Positions 1-11,255 are shown, numbered from the stretch's first letter. The stretch is DNA of 64,000 nt from Heligmosomoides polygyrus polygyrus (GCA_947396885.1 OX377206.1:7487050-7551049), one strand, 5' to 3'. Notes: a model not told the origin generated them from the letters alone. A program made the numbers and translations.

Positions 1-361
1 CCCATTTCTAGCCGGTCTACACCAACAAATTGAGGTGGTCTTACAACTTGAATTGGCTTTAAAGGCGGAACAGTCAGTTTAAAGGCGGAATAGTAAGAAA
101 ACACTGCCGACAAGAACGGCACCAGCAAACTAAATCCTGATACATTCCCGGACAAGATATTGACTGTTTCATCTGCAAAAACACTTTGTGAGCATTAAAA
201 TGCCTACATAAAACGTTCGAATGCGCCTCAGAAAATATATCTCGCCAACACAACCGGGGCACTACAGGGGCTAGTGATCCATGCTCACTTATCAAATATA
301 GTTTGCCTTCTTGGATCACAAAGTCTGTAATATTAAGAACTTTGCTATGTCGTACTAACAA
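1..361 (-). pseudogene. LTR retrotransposon integrase fragment, cut by window edge
   Basis: On the minus strand, 361 to 74 encodes an integrase zinc-binding (H2C2-type) domain: a histidine pair in EAHSNVLCRHF, then about 30 residues later CRSCRQC, with the usual PGM between them. A stop follows at 74-76. In another frame, bases 60-1 encode VGVDRLEMG preceded by KPIQVVRPPQ, which looks like the start of the integrase catalytic core with its first aspartate. A frameshift therefore separates the two parts. In the family, this enzyme inserts Gypsy- or BEL-type element cDNA. No reverse transcriptase is seen upstream (to the right), so this is an isolated, degenerate piece. Gypsy versus BEL is not resolved. 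Confidence 0.65.
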
Positions 362-776
362 TTATTCATTGAAAAATAATCGATAGTAATCGATCGGCCT
401 ACCGCAGTCGAACACATCGTCATAAAAGTCGGACTCCGTCCCAAAGCGAAGAAGGCGCGGTTGTCAACGTGTTAATATCTAATAAATGCTGTCATACAAT
501 TTCAGTGGAAGGAATCGAGTGGCCGAATAGGGGATTCCACTGAGATTTTTAAGGTTGACACTTTCTGAATGGGATAGCTCCGCTTTGATTTTGTTTTTAT
601 TCAGCGCTAGAAGACCATGCAAACAATACCGCGCAAAGCAGCCTACGTCAGACTCATTTTATGCACAAAGAAAACGAATTGAAAACTGATAGTTCATAAG
701 TGGCAGGAGCGCTTCACATTGTGGTCTTTGCAACGGCGGAAAATTCAACTTTCTGTTTTCAATCTTTTTTTTCAAA
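362..776. other. Unassigned AT-rich intergenic DNA
   Basis: No coding signature, RNA gene or clear repeat was recognised in this stretch. Confidence 0.4.
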
Positions 777-934
777 GAGCCTGTTCATAGTTCGCGATGG
801 CAGCGACTGAGTCGCTAGTGCAGTGCATACAGATCGATTGATGCCGAGCGATCGCCCAGCACAAATCGATACGTATGATTTGCCCGGGCGGCTAGTCGCT
901 CCTGTCGCGCTCGTCGCGAAGAATGAACAGGCTC
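777..934. repeat. Palindromic MITE-like element
   Basis: The ends GAGCCTGTTCAT and ATGAACAGGCTC are inverted copies, and the interior contains matching CGCGA/TCGCG and ATCGAT blocks, so the element can fold on itself. It resembles the element at 4442-4590 (same CCTGTTCAT terminus). Flanks read AAA on both sides, too simple to call a target duplication with confidence. No coding capacity. Confidence 0.6.
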
Positions 935-1589
935 AAAGGCGACACATCCTAGCACTGTACAAGGGACCCATTTGTTTTTCCCAGTAGAGAGAAACCATTT
1001 GGTCTGCGGCTGTCTCACTTTGCTGATGGTACCCTCCTCCCGACTAGGATAGATCCGTAATAGTTCTAGGAATCTTTGTGTTACAATGTAAACATTAAGG
1101 AATCTAAAAATCGTAGGGGCAAGGTGCGAGTTACTGGTGCACTAGGAGACATCCAGTTCGTTTTCTTTTGTATTCCTTACTGGCGATCTTGCCGATCATC
1201 CATCGCGCCGAATCCACTCTTGCTGAGAACCTAGTCTTGCAGGGTTTAAGATGAAGGCGACACGCCAGAACCGCAGGCACGCGTCAGCTAGCGATCTTTT
1301 ACAGGATTGTACCTACTTCACACATCACCTTAGCTCCAGATACGTTCTCGAATGCGTATTACTCCTCCAGACATCTCTATTGAAGTTGTAGCGCCGAATA
1401 AGGCGCGCGTCCGTGACTACAGACTACCTCACATCTAACGCCTAGGGATGCGATACATGTAGGATGCACGATCTCGTTTAAAAACACCCAAGGACACCCC
1501 CTCCCTGCAATGGATTCGGTCATGTGTTCGCGGTGGAGCGCGGAAACTGTGCGCTGGGTCTCTGATACACTCTTGTACGCTCGTGATCA
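935..1589. other. Unassigned intergenic DNA
   Basis: Nothing clearly supported. Mixed composition, probably the upstream region of the gene candidate at 1763 together with old repeats. Confidence 0.35.
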
Positions 1590-1592
1590 CAC

Positions 1593-1690
1593 CCCGAACA
1601 AGCGGCTCGGGGTGCAGTGGACAGTGGCGTTGCTTCATATGAAGGAGCTCCGGGGTTCGGTTCTCCAGCGTTGCGACATTTTTGCATTTT
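1593..1690 (+). repeat. tRNA-like SINE, second family
   Basis: The stretch contains GTGCAGTGGACAGTGGCG followed by GCTTCATATGAAGG and GGGGTTCGGTTCTCC, the last resembling a tRNA T-arm (B box). A related copy lies at 25865-25950 with the better A-box-like GGGGCAGTGGTAG. This family differs from the abundant GCGTGTAGCGCAGTCGG family elsewhere in the window. Confidence 0.5.
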
Positions 1691-1762
1691 AACTGAATGA
1701 TTGTGATTTGAAGAATTCTGACGTCTAGATCATCCTCAGACCTTGTCCGCGCATTTTTCCAG

Positions 1763-2268
1763 TTGTATGGGCGAAGTGAAGCCAGCTGCGTCTTTTGAAT
1801 CGCCAGGCGCATTGGACGACGTCGGCGGCGCGTCTCCTGAACCCCGACGTTCAGAAACGTTTAGAAACTCTTCCCAGCAGCCGACCATCCAAACGCGCCG
1901 GACGCCTTGTCCCACGTCGGCTCCACTATGCGCAAGCACGCTTCACCGCGAACACCTGACCGATTCCATTGCACAAGGGGAGGGGGGGGGGGGGTGTTTT
2001 TAAACGCGATCAGGGTACGCACTATCGATGCTGTTTTGTTGACACCGCAGGCAGTGTTCCAATATTTCCTCTTGTGGTAAACAGCACTTTATTTACACCT
2101 CTCGAAATGGAGCTCTGACGAAGAGAACCCATTCTTGGCTTGGAAGTTGGTGAGTGAGTTGATGAGAGCGTTAGAACGTAGCCTTCGCTTCAGGGCTCTT
2201 TCAGAACTCCGAACAACTCACCCCCTTCCTTTACCGTCTTAGACACTAGAATTCGACTGTTGGAATAG
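1763..2268 (+). CDS. Candidate three-exon host gene, unknown product
   Basis: Exon 1 starts after a nematode-like acceptor (CATTTTTCCAG, ending 1762) with ATG at 1767 only four bases on, as expected for an SL trans-splice site. It encodes a Ser/Pro-rich peptide (MGEVKPAASFESPGALDDVG...). Exon 2 is 2085-2149, between GGTAAACAG and the strong donor GTGAGTGAG, and encodes LYLHLSKWSSDEENPFLAWKL-like sequence in pieces. Exon 3 is 2194-2268, ending TAG. The 2150-2193 intron is 44 bp, a typical minimal nematode intron, and exons 2 and 3 join in frame. The exon 1 donor falls in a run of 13 Gs at 1982-1994; as written the exon 1-2 junction is one base out of phase, so a G-run length error or another donor must be assumed. 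No family recognised. The minus strand is also open across exon 1. Confidence 0.45.
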
Positions 2269-2540
2269 ATAGCTCCCATTTTCTTTCATCAACAAAATAC
2301 ATCCGCGGAAAGGCAATATGGCGTTTCCGATAAGCGCCTGTAGATGAGGGCATCCATTTCCACTCTCATCGAGAGTCTTTTTCTCTGCTTGGGCTCCTTC
2401 GTCGAAATTCCATTTTCCCTATTGGGTTTCCAGAGAAACGGGTAAGCTGCTTCAATAGGAGCAACCTATTACCTATGTAACATCTGTATATGCGTCAATA
2501 AGTAAAAAAATGAATAAATGAGATGGAAAATGACTGTTTA

Positions 2541-4060
2541 CTAGAGGCTTATTGCTCTTGACATTATTGCCTTCTGATCGCAGAGATCTCGTTTGCAGCG
2601 CTTTATGCTTGAACCTTTCCCAGCCGCTTCTAACAGCTTCAATCTTCTGTAGGCTTGAATGGACTCCTTCACTGCAATTCGACAGGCCTTCGAGATGGTG
2701 ACTTTTTCCAGATGAGAAGCATTAGGATCCAGTTTAACAGCTCTTCTTTGCTTCAAGAGTTTAATCGCATGTGCGTTGAGTCTTGAAGCAGACGGTGATG
2801 TGGCTCCGCAAGAGCTGCTAGCACATTTCAACAGTCCTTTGGAGAGAAGGTCGTAGTCTTCCGATGGATCTTCAAGAAGATTCCAATCATACGACTTTAT
2901 CGCATATTCCAACTCCTCAGACTTGAATGTGGGGATCCTCACCGGTGCCGGTTTATGAGTGTCACGCTTGAACATCCTCTTTTTGAAAGTCAGCTTCGCA
3001 CGGACAAGACGGTGATCCGAGCCGGTGTCAAATGAAGGCAGCACGGAGACGTCGAACAGACTCCAGCGTCTGTTTGTAAGAACATGGTCGATCTCCGAAC
3101 GTGTTTCTCCATTTGGGCTTTCCCAGGTCCATCGTCGGTTTGAAGGCTTCTTAAACATAGAATTTCCGTGGTAGAGACGGCACACGGATAGGAAGTCTAT
3201 CAGGCGCTCTCAGTTTTCGTTCCTTGAGGAAGTTCCATGTGGTCCTAGCCTCCATTCGTCGTGATCATTCGTACCGACGACGACGTTAAAGTCATCAACG
3301 ACAACTTTGTAGTAGCTCTTCTCGTCGTTGACAGTCCTTTCGAACAGCTTGTAGAATTCCTCCTTTTCTTCATCTGTGGCCGCAGATGTTGGAGCATATC
3401 CATTTATGATGGAGATGGTTCCTTGATCTTTGGTTTCCAGACGAAGAACAGCTACTCGCGGACTGATGATCTTGTAAGAGTCTACTAGGTGGTGCACTGT
3501 CGAGTTGACGAGAAATCCAACTCCGCCAATATTCTTTCTGTCCACCTTTGCTCCTATAACGAGAAGCTCGTTGTGGTTGGTTCTTCTTATGGTTTCCGTT
3601 CTGCCTTTCGTTTCCTGCAGGGCGATAACGTCGTATTTGATGTTGCGGCTTCTGTAAAGCAGTGTCCGAAGATCCCGCTCAGATGCGATCGAACGACAGT
3701 TATAAGTGCAGACGAATAGGCAGTTTCCGTGTCGTGGTGGGAGGGAGTTTCCGGTAGTCCGATTCCAATGACGTCCTGATAGTTTAACTCCGAGATTAGA
3801 TGGCCCCTCGCCGGAGGTAGATGCAACCGACGTCGTAGAAGTCCACCTCCGGCGCGCGGAGGACTGGGGCGCGGGTTTAGTTGTTTGAGCCGTAGCGGTG
3901 GTCTGGTTACTCACATGTTCCTGGCCAGGAATACAGGAGAGCCGCCCATACACGACAAAGCGTCGCGTACTGCGTGACCATTTGTGCCGTTAGCCATCAC
4001 AAAGTGATGTTCACCCCTTCACCGCGGTGAGGTGGCACATGAAGGGGTGGACCAATTACC
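2541..4060 (-). pseudogene. RTE-type LINE endonuclease region, truncated
   Basis: Reading 3953 to 2541 on the minus strand gives an AP-endonuclease-like domain: CTYNCRSI near the start, then IALQETKGR (the metal-binding glutamate motif), INGYAPT, DDFNVVVG (normally GDFNA) and GSDHRLV near the end. These motifs in this order are those of the RTE/BovB LINE endonuclease, which nicks target DNA. One in-frame TGA at about 3207-3209 interrupts it, and the frame resumes directly. After the domain the frame runs through a Lys-rich linker to a TAG at 2541, and no reverse transcriptase follows. The region 3954-4060 looks like the element 5' end. A LINE copy that keeps its 5' part and lacks its 3' part is unusual, because truncation is normally 5'. 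Confidence 0.8.
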
Positions 4061-4080
4061 TAGGGTAAAACCGTTATTTT

Positions 4081-4438
4081 TACCTTTAGTCACTGCAGTC
4101 TCCCACCTAATCGACAGCTCAGCCATTTCGTTCTTTTAAGTATGAGAAGACTGGAATTCAAAGAAACTGGTGATAATTCTTTCAAAATCTTAAACATTGG
4201 TGAACTCTTTCTTCGCTAGCAATGCCGTAGTAGGGCAAAATAAGCCATAGTGTGTGTGGGGAGGGGGGAATAATTAGAAGGCAGGAGTCCCTCACAAGAT
4301 CGTCTCAAAACTTTCTGAAAATCAAGCAATCAATCAAGACTTTCTGAGCAACCTAACAGTACAGTAATCATAACGCCCGTCATCTAAATCCATAGTCAGG
4401 TGATTTCCAATGAGAGTAGCCTTAACTTCTTAGAGACC
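4081..4438. other. Unassigned intergenic DNA
   Basis: AT-rich; no gene or repeat identified. Confidence 0.35.
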
Positions 4439-4441
4439 TTA

Positions 4442-4590
4442 GGGCCTGTTCATACCCTGCTGCAAGGAGCGACAAAACAAAGCGTACTTATCGATTTTTC
4501 CCAGGCAACGCTCGGCAGTGATCGATACGTGTCCTTCACCCTGTCGCTCCAGCCTCTGCCGTGGTCCCGTCGCGAAGTATGAACAGGCCC
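4442..4590. repeat. Palindromic MITE-like element
   Basis: Inverted ends GGGCCTGTTCATACC and a matching GTATGAACAGGCCC enclose blocks GGAGCGACA/TGTCGCTCC and a centre containing ATCGATTTTTCCC...GATCGATA. Flanking TTA and TAA suggest a TWA-type site, as used by PIF/Harbinger elements, but the two flanks are complementary, not identical. Confidence 0.65.
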
Positions 4591-4593
4591 TAA

Positions 4594-5565
4594 GGCGAGC
4601 TGAGCGTAACGAAGAGGGGAACCCCACCACTCTTCCCTGATGGGTAGGGAAGAGAGAAGCAATGGCAAGCAGCTCCATTAGTATGCCGCCAACGCTCCAA
4701 ATGGCATCGCGTTTTCACATGCTCGTCGAAAATTGCCAAGCGAATGGCTTTTCCGGCTTGAAATGGGACAGTGACGGATGAAAACTCGAAGGCGTTTCCT
4801 GCACTTCGAGGCGTCCAATTATTTCAACGCCTTTCAGACTGGCTCGGACGAGTGAGCAGTGAAATGAGTAGTGCTTAGCCTAAAAGAATTCGATTTCTAG
4901 TTTGAATTACCAAATTAGCCACTTTGTTTCCGAATTTGGAAACACGAACAAGACTCTTTTGACCGAAATCCCAGCGAAGCTTGAACACACTTCCCGGAAA
5001 ATCCAACAGTAGAACAGAAGGATAAAAGGATAAGGGAGTTACTGAATTCTTTTCGAGATGTGCCACTCGTTCTACTTCTAGGCGATGTCGATGTCGATTT
5101 AAATGCGTATGTTATCTACGTAAGAATTTGCGGTGACCGGAGGTTGAACTCGTAGGGCGTAAACGCTCGAAAAGATCGCGGTGTATCTTTTTGTTAAAAC
5201 CCCATAATAGGCAAAAATATTAAAAATAATTTTAAAGGGGATGATAACTACAGAATTGTGTGTTTTCTTGAAACAAAAAGTTGCATGAAAAAGTGATATC
5301 TCATAAATGACCGTCTATTTTAACACACACCGAGACGGAAATCATTTTTGCAACGAGCTAATGGCATGATAGGTCATAAATTTGTTGGATAAAGAGCTTT
5401 GAAAAAATACCAGCAGTTCAAATTTCCCAAAAATATGTGTTCCAGTGATTCTCTACATAGGAATTAAAATGCTTCCAACAAAACGATTGAAAAATTCATC
5501 AAAGTAAAGCTTGATGCTGGAGAGTTTCACAAATTCAATTTTTCACCACATAGTAAACCATATAT
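4594..5565. other. Unassigned AT-rich DNA
   Basis: About 1 kb of AT-rich sequence with scattered short inverted motifs; no supported gene. Confidence 0.35.
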
Positions 5566-5905
5566 GTTAGCCGTCGATGACAACGGGGTGATCTTACTCG
5601 TGCGGAATACGCCTCTTCGTATCCCGCGCGGGTAAACTTTGCCATTCAATATGGGATGTTGCTGCAGCAGGTGAAGCGAGCGGTCTTCCTTCTTGACACA
5701 ACGGCAACTACGAGCGTTTCTGACCGTCCGAATTCAGAACTCGTGTTACCGAGATAATGCAACGAACGCCTTGATTCAGAAGACGTGTCGTCGAAGTCGT
5801 GGGGCGAGCGTCTGGTTTCGAATGACGTGTCAACGGTGTCCTGGAACGAGTGTCATTGCACGAGACTGAGGCGCAGCAGTACTCACAAACTTCTGACGTT
5901 ACTGG
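5566..5905 (+). repeat. Diverged relative of the 55-59 kb hairpin-ended element
   Basis: Segments such as TGACACAACGGCAACTACGAG, GCGTTTCTGACCGTCC and repeated TCAGAA-cgtgt modules match the order seen at 56670-56760 and in the minisatellite at 57900-58800. Upstream words (gtgatct, acgcc, cattcaatatgggatgttgc) also correspond to 56560-56680. This is an old partial copy. Confidence 0.45.
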
Positions 5906-6999
5906 ACGGTTCGGAGAGAATCCCTAAACCTACGGAGGTGAAGAACGGCTTCATACCGTAAAAATACGCAGTACAGCGGAGTAGGACCTATTATAGTAGA
6001 CAGCGCAATTACTTTGACGAGCCATCTCACATGCGGCTTCTCTTACCCACCCAGTACTCTTTTTCCCCCGAAACGGCTTCTGTGATGGCTGCAAAACGAC
6101 GTCGTTTGAATATTACTCATTGCGCTTTAATTGCTCGACGAATTCGCGTTCTCGTAAAGCATTATTCATCCGCAAACCTCCTGCCATCGAACCGCCTTCA
6201 GGCGAACCAGCTATAGATGACAACGCCGTGGAATCGCCGTAGAAAAAGTGTCATGTCAGTTCAAAAACGATCCGCATGCATTCGGAATGACCACGCGGGG
6301 AAAACATTACGGAAAACCCCCGTTGTTCGCCGGAGACTACCCGGCTTCTAGTGTCGCTTTTTGCCGACGGCCGAATTGCTTTTAAATTACTGACGCCAGT
6401 CATGCACTTTCGCGACCACGACTAAATGGCGTACGGCGTCTGCAGACGTTTTATTCCGTAGTTCGCCCGCTTTGCTCACGTCAAGCCTTTCGGACTTGTA
6501 CTCTTATTCCTTCGATAAGGACAGGTGCACTGTATTTTTGCTTCCAGCTCGTGCTTTAATTTGGCTTTCTATTGTGTTGATGCGCAATTACATATTGAGA
6601 TTTTTCTTTTTTTTTTGTTGAATAGAAGCAACAACACCCAGTAATATTGAACAAAAGCTTGTTTGAGTGGAGACTAGAACCCAACCGCTACTAACTTCAA
6701 TCGCTGCCTTACATTTGTGTTACTCTGCCTCGCAACGGCTCTGGAAGTAGTAGATCACAACAGGCTGAATACGGGAATGAGTTTCTATACGCACTCTTCT
6801 CGGAGAAAACAAGATTTTCTGCACAAAACGTAAAACAAAACGCCAATTTTTCAAGAAAAAAAGTGAAACATTATTACGCTGCAGTAATCAATATGTGGAA
6901 GAGGTGTAACCGTAATGCAACGTTTATCTGCGCTCTAGTCGCAATTTTCCATGTGAAGGAATCAAAGAAGTCATCATAATGCTCTGCATGTCCCCTACG
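5906..6999. other. Unassigned intergenic DNA
   Basis: No firm feature. A 43-codon frame from ATG 6084 (MAAKRRRLNITHCALIARR...) could be a short exon but lacks support. Confidence 0.3.
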
Positions 7000-7410
7000 C
7001 TAAAAGAACCATCTTACAAGGAAGGGTTCCCAACTCAAGGTAAGCTTTTGCGATGCTATTTTGACAGGATGTAGGGCCCTGTGAGTGGAGTCCAGAACCA
7101 CAGTCAGCTTTTGCTGTTTTTGCTGAACGCCTCTTTAAAGACCTGAAAAAGACGTCTGAAAGCGTGTGCGCAACTATCATCAACCCCTACGACATCCAGC
7201 GAAGATGTGCCTCGGTGGCGCAGTTGGTAGGAGCACCGCCTCATAAGAGTACACCAGCGGCGTTTTGAGTTCGAGTCGGCGTACTGCCCATGTTTTTGCA
7301 CATATTAGTTTCTTGTTACCGCGATTTCTCACGATCACAGGAGTCAATTTTAGACCATCAGTGCTTACAATAAACTATGTATTTGCGCCTTCATATGTGC
7401 AAGTCTTTCA
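7000..7410 (+). repeat. Repeat with tRNA-Met-like core, left copy of an inverted pair
   Basis: This approximately 400-bp unit recurs in opposite orientation at 7690-8070. Both carry GTTTTTGCTGAACGC, AAAGACCTGAAAAAG-like, GGTGGCGCAGT and ATTTGCGCCTTCATATGTGC in the same order. The copies are diverged. The pair with a roughly 280-bp spacer forms a large imperfect inverted repeat. Confidence 0.6.
7209..7285 (+). repeat. tRNA-Met-derived core of the repeat
   Basis: GCCTCGGTGGCGCAGTTGG matches the 5' half of an elongator tRNA-Met. CTCATAA matches a CAU anticodon loop, and GAGTTCGAGTC the T-arm. The 3' acceptor strand and anticodon stem no longer pair, so this is a SINE-like derivative and not a functional tRNA. 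Confidence 0.55.
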
Positions 7411-7689
7411 ACAATACCTATCTGCTTCATATCATCTCTCTGGAAATAAAAAGCCATGCTCCTCCCTTTTAGTCATCAGCTATGGTACAAATCTATGAAA
7501 CAAGTAAGAAGATGCTCTTTCACAGCACCTTTTCTTCCGAAACGTGCTCGCCGTAAAGAGGACTGATATCTCTAAGGGTAATTGTTCGCAGTTGTCTTTC
7601 TCCTCACAGTGATCATCAGGTGTCCAGTAGACATCCACCTCCTCATCGAAACGCACCTAATGAAACCAACTGGATGGAACGCGTAGAAA

Positions 7690-8070
7690 GGTCTAGCACA
7701 TATGAAGGCGCAAATAGATAGCCTTGGTTTGCTGCAAGCATTTATGGTCTAAAATTGTCTCCAGTGATCATGAGAAAGTGTAATAACAACAAATTAAAAC
7801 GTGCAAAAATTCTAGCTATACTCGGGCTCGAAATGAAAAGCCTGCCGGTGTGCTCCTACGAGGCGGCACTTCTACCGACTGCGCCACCCCAACACATATC
7901 GTGTGGTGTCGTAGTGGCTGACGAGTGTTGCGTACACATTTTCACACATCTTTTTAGGTCTTTAAAAAAGCGTTCAGCAAAAACTAACTATGGTTCTGGA
8001 CACCCCTCACACGACCCTACATGCTATCAAAATAGCATCGCAGAAGCTCACCATGAGTAAGGAATCTTTC
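7690..8070 (-). repeat. Repeat with tRNA-like core, right copy of the inverted pair
   Basis: Minus-strand copy of the unit at 7000-7410; its tRNA-like core lies at about 7822-7892 (GGGGTGGCGCAGTCGG on the minus strand). It is more diverged than the left copy. Confidence 0.55.
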
Positions 8071-9300
8071 CTTTTTAGTTCTACCATACCATTGATTCCT
8101 GTATACGAATTATGCCGGTGCCCATTGCGTGTAGTGGGTTTGAGTTCCTTACGGTATCTCTACATACATACATATACTCACTGCTTGATGAATCCGGCCC
8201 CTGTACTGTTCCTATCACCTTCTATCAAGTCATTCTGCCACTTCTTCGTGGCTCGTTTTTGAGCGCCGCTTGCCGGTCCGCTTCCAGTGCCTTCGAAGGA
8301 AAAAAACTGACTACAGTCGTCGAGGGATGAGAAGGCATTAGCTGTTTCGCTCAAAACGACGTGAGGCATACGATAATGCATACGTCGTCGGTCCCAGCGG
8401 AATGTCGCACTCGTCTGGAATGAGGACGGTCACGCATCACGCGTGTGAAAAGAATTGGCTGGAAAAAAGCGGGCAAAAAACCCGCTGCTGCAGAGTCTTT
8501 GCTGCAGCAGAAAACGATGAGATAACGAATGTGATGGCACGAAAGACGGCTTCAGAATTGCTGCGGTTTTTTTCCTACACCGAGACAAAAGGCAAAAGAG
8601 ATGCGTATACTGTGACGTGTCAAAATGAATGGAACACGCATTCGGCAGTTTAAACCTGTGTCCGAAGGAGAAAGATGAGATAATTAAGAATTTTATAATG
8701 TACATACATGTGAATCATTCTTTTCGTCTTTTCTCGTGTTGCGCGTGTTCAGTTTTTTTCTGTTGTTTCTTCAGTTTTTTTAAACAAGACTACTGTCTTT
8801 GTTTAAACTTTTCAAATTAAACTTCAAATACAAAATAATAAAATGCAAATATTAAATGTAAAAAATCACAAATACTAAATTTAAAAAAATCAAATTCAAA
8901 TACAAAATATAAATACATAAAGTTGAACATAAAGTTTCAATCCTACATATTTAACCTCTTTTGGCTGAGTTTGAAAACACACACACACATCACAATCCCA
9001 CATATAAGTTACCAGCTCGCTGATATCTCGATCAGTGATAGTGAGGTTGGTGAAGTGATTGCTGATCATCTCCACTGATTTCGCCGAAACGGTACTTTCC
9101 GGGCAGGGGCGCAAGAGCGTGAAGATTGAGCACGCTCCTCGGCGACGACCATTCTCGAAGTCAATTCCCATGCCATTTTTCGTGACTGTTTCTCTGTTTG
9201 GTTAAAAACAGATGAAATAAATCCACTATGGTTCGTCGAGTAGGGGTTCTATGTGAGCTGTTACCTCGGCTCGGAAAGCGTCCAATAGTTGTACTGTAAT
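8071..9300. other. Unassigned DNA with one ambiguous frame and AT-rich tract
   Basis: 8402-8653 is open on the plus strand (includes KTASELLRFFSYTETKGKRD), but I see no good acceptor and the minus strand is open too. 8815-8940 is an AT-rich run of near-repeats of AAATTCAAATACAAAAT. 8976-8990 is a short (CA)n. A fragment GATGAATCCGGCCCCTG at 8188 is one end of the palindrome family at 31608. Confidence 0.35.
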
Positions 9301-9308
9301 CCAACTTA

Positions 9309-9603
9309 GGGCGCGTGTAGCGCAGTCAGAGGAGGCGCCGACTGTCGCGGGCACCCGATACCAGGTTCCTGGTTCGAATTTCCCGCCCAGGCCAACCAAG
9401 CCTTGCATCCCTTCGGGATCCGTGAATTGGTACCAAACTTATCTGGGAAGGATAGAGCGCTGACTTGTTCATCGCCTGGCCACAGAAAGTCATTGTATGG
9501 CCAAATACGCATTCAAATCGCCTCCACGATATCCCGTAGAAGTAGAATGCGTGGCGCATTACAAATAGGATTGAATAACCCTGCCCTTCATCCTTTATTT
9601 GAT
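9309..9603 (+). repeat. tRNA-derived SINE, full-length copy
   Basis: Representative copy. The head GCGCGTGTAGCGCAGTC resembles a tRNA A box and GGTTCGAATTTCCCG the B box, so pol III could start here. Next comes a conserved body (GGCCAACCAAGCCTTGCATC, GGTACCAAACTTATCTGGG, GACTTGTTCATCG, GGCCAAATACGCATTCAAATCGCC, GTAGAAGTAGAATGCGTGGC) and a tail ending in ATCCTTTATT. Length about 295 bp. It encodes no protein; such elements move using LINE enzymes, here plausibly RTE. Confidence 0.85.
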
Positions 9604-10030
9604 CGCACTTAAAATGCAAACATTCAAGTCGCCGACAGAGGAATTGCCCAACGCAATCAGAATCGGGGTGCGAAGTCGTCCGCGAGAACCGATTTCTACA
9701 TTCGATCTCTGTGGAACGCTCCTCCTAGTACAGGCTTCCATCAATTCGTTTTAATTTTTGATGCCTTTTCTACGTTGTATGCAATGGCGAAAATAATTTT
9801 TGCCGAGTGCTCAATGTCATTGAACCCACCTGGGATCTATCTTAGTCGGAGGGAGGCACCGCAGGAAAAGTGAAGCAGGTTCTAACAGGATGGCGTACGT
9901 TCAGTAAAAATTGCATAAAAAGTTCCCTTCTCAGTGAATGGTCTTTCTGAATAAGTGCACTTCCAGTTGTCAAAAAGATTGAGAGAAGTGCCCTAGGGTA
10001 GATCCGACGCCTGAATTGAGAACCTTGGTT
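9604..10030. other. Unassigned intergenic DNA
   Basis: No supported feature; includes a GATCTATCTTAGTCGGAGGGAGG segment that recurs with variation at 1040, 10445 and 53840, suggesting another low-copy repeat. Confidence 0.3.
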
Positions 10031-10074
10031 AATGCTTTCCCAAACCAGTCAAGCAATCCATCCCTCCGAAGTGT

Positions 10075-10440
10075 TCTAAACAAGTCGCCAAGTATTCCTG
10101 ATTAGAAATATTCGAAAAACATGTTTTTTTTTCGAATTCGTGTACATTCGCAAACCGCATTTATTGAATAACCTAATTCGAGTACCTCGCCATTTTTCCA
10201 ATTCTCTATCCAAATCAAAAGAAAGTCTAAGGCCTTCCCGAGTCGGGCAATTTGACAAAGTGATAAAATATTTTGGTGCCCAAATTCTCATTGAGCATTC
10301 GAGTCATATCTTTAGAGTGCTTGGATAATTGTAGCTTCCTGAAAATTTTGAATACTCGATTGACTTCAAATAGCTGAATTTTTCAAGCACTCAAATTCAC
10401 ACACGCTTGAAAAAAGCTTCCTTGCATATTCGAATTCAAA
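10075..10440. repeat. TTCGAAT-rich satellite-like patch
   Basis: Repeated ATTCGAA/TTCGAAT words in AT-rich sequence, related to the arrays at 44930-46180, 46855-47150, 49687-49912 and 60505-61050. Confidence 0.5.
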
Positions 10441-10685
10441 ATTCGGATCTATCCTGGCCGGAGGGAGGGGGCATCACTAGAAAACCAAAGCAAACGTAAA
10501 CAGTGAGGTACAGTGAGGTATCTCCTGGCTCCCGGCTAGAAAACACCAAAAAGAAAGGTACTCTCGTATGTCAGTTCACGGTACTGCGGTCTGCAAACTA
10601 GTCGGCTTTCAGTTTTGCCTCCGTTGTCCAAGAGTCAGACTGGATTGCCCCCTCCCCTAGTATAGATCGCAAAATTCTTCTATTC

Positions 10686-10987
10686 AGATGGGAGCGTGTA
10701 GCACAGTCGAAACAGGTGCCGGCTGTTGCGTGGACCCGATACCAGGTTCTTAGTTCGGATTTCCCGCCCAGGCCAACCGAGCATTTCATCTCTCCGGGGT
10801 CGGTGAATTGGCAACGGATTTCTCTGGGAAGAATAAAGCGCTGGCTTGTTCATCGGCTGGCCATCGCAAGACTTTATATAGGTTAAACACGCATTAAAAT
10901 CTCTTCCATGACATCGCGTAAAAATTGAAATCGTGGCGCATCCAAAAAGGGATTGTGCAACGCCGTCCTTTATCCTTTATCCTTTTT
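10686..10987 (+). repeat. tRNA-derived SINE copy
   Basis: Head GGAGCGTGTAGCACAGTCG, B-box-like AGTTCGGATTTCCCG, tail CCTTTATCCTTTTTTC. Full length and diverged in the body. Confidence 0.8.
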
Positions 10988-11054
10988 TCATACAAATTCC
11001 AATAAAAACAATTCGAATACCTAACAATTTGAATGTCGTTTGAGCATAACTCCT

Positions 11055-11190
11055 AAGAGACTAGTCTCGGAAGGATGAACACTGAAAAACGCATTCGAAT
11101 TGTCTCCAAAATGTCTCGTTGAAGTAGAACGCATGGCACGTCCCTAACACGCGCTGATTAACCCTTTTGTCCCTTCCTTATTCCTTACTT
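11055..11190 (+). repeat. 5'-truncated SINE copy
   Basis: Starts inside the body (GGAAGGATGAACACTG) and keeps GTAGAACGCATGGC and a degenerate tail. The tRNA-like head is missing. Confidence 0.6.
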
Positions 11191-11255
11191 ATTTATTCCA
11201 GTTTTTTATTTGTTTGTCTTTTTCCTCCTCACAAAATGAGATGTACTTTCGCTGT

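Noticed and set aside
6031..6216. 61-codon frame with MAAKRRRLNITHC
   Set aside because: Single short frame with no supporting signals.
8402..8653. 83-codon plus frame
   Set aside because: Coding-like in part, but no splice acceptor or homologous motif, and the opposite strand is open.
9226..9619. Several overlapping frames on both strands
   Set aside because: All fall in a tRNA-derived SINE, and equivalent frames appear in every other copy.
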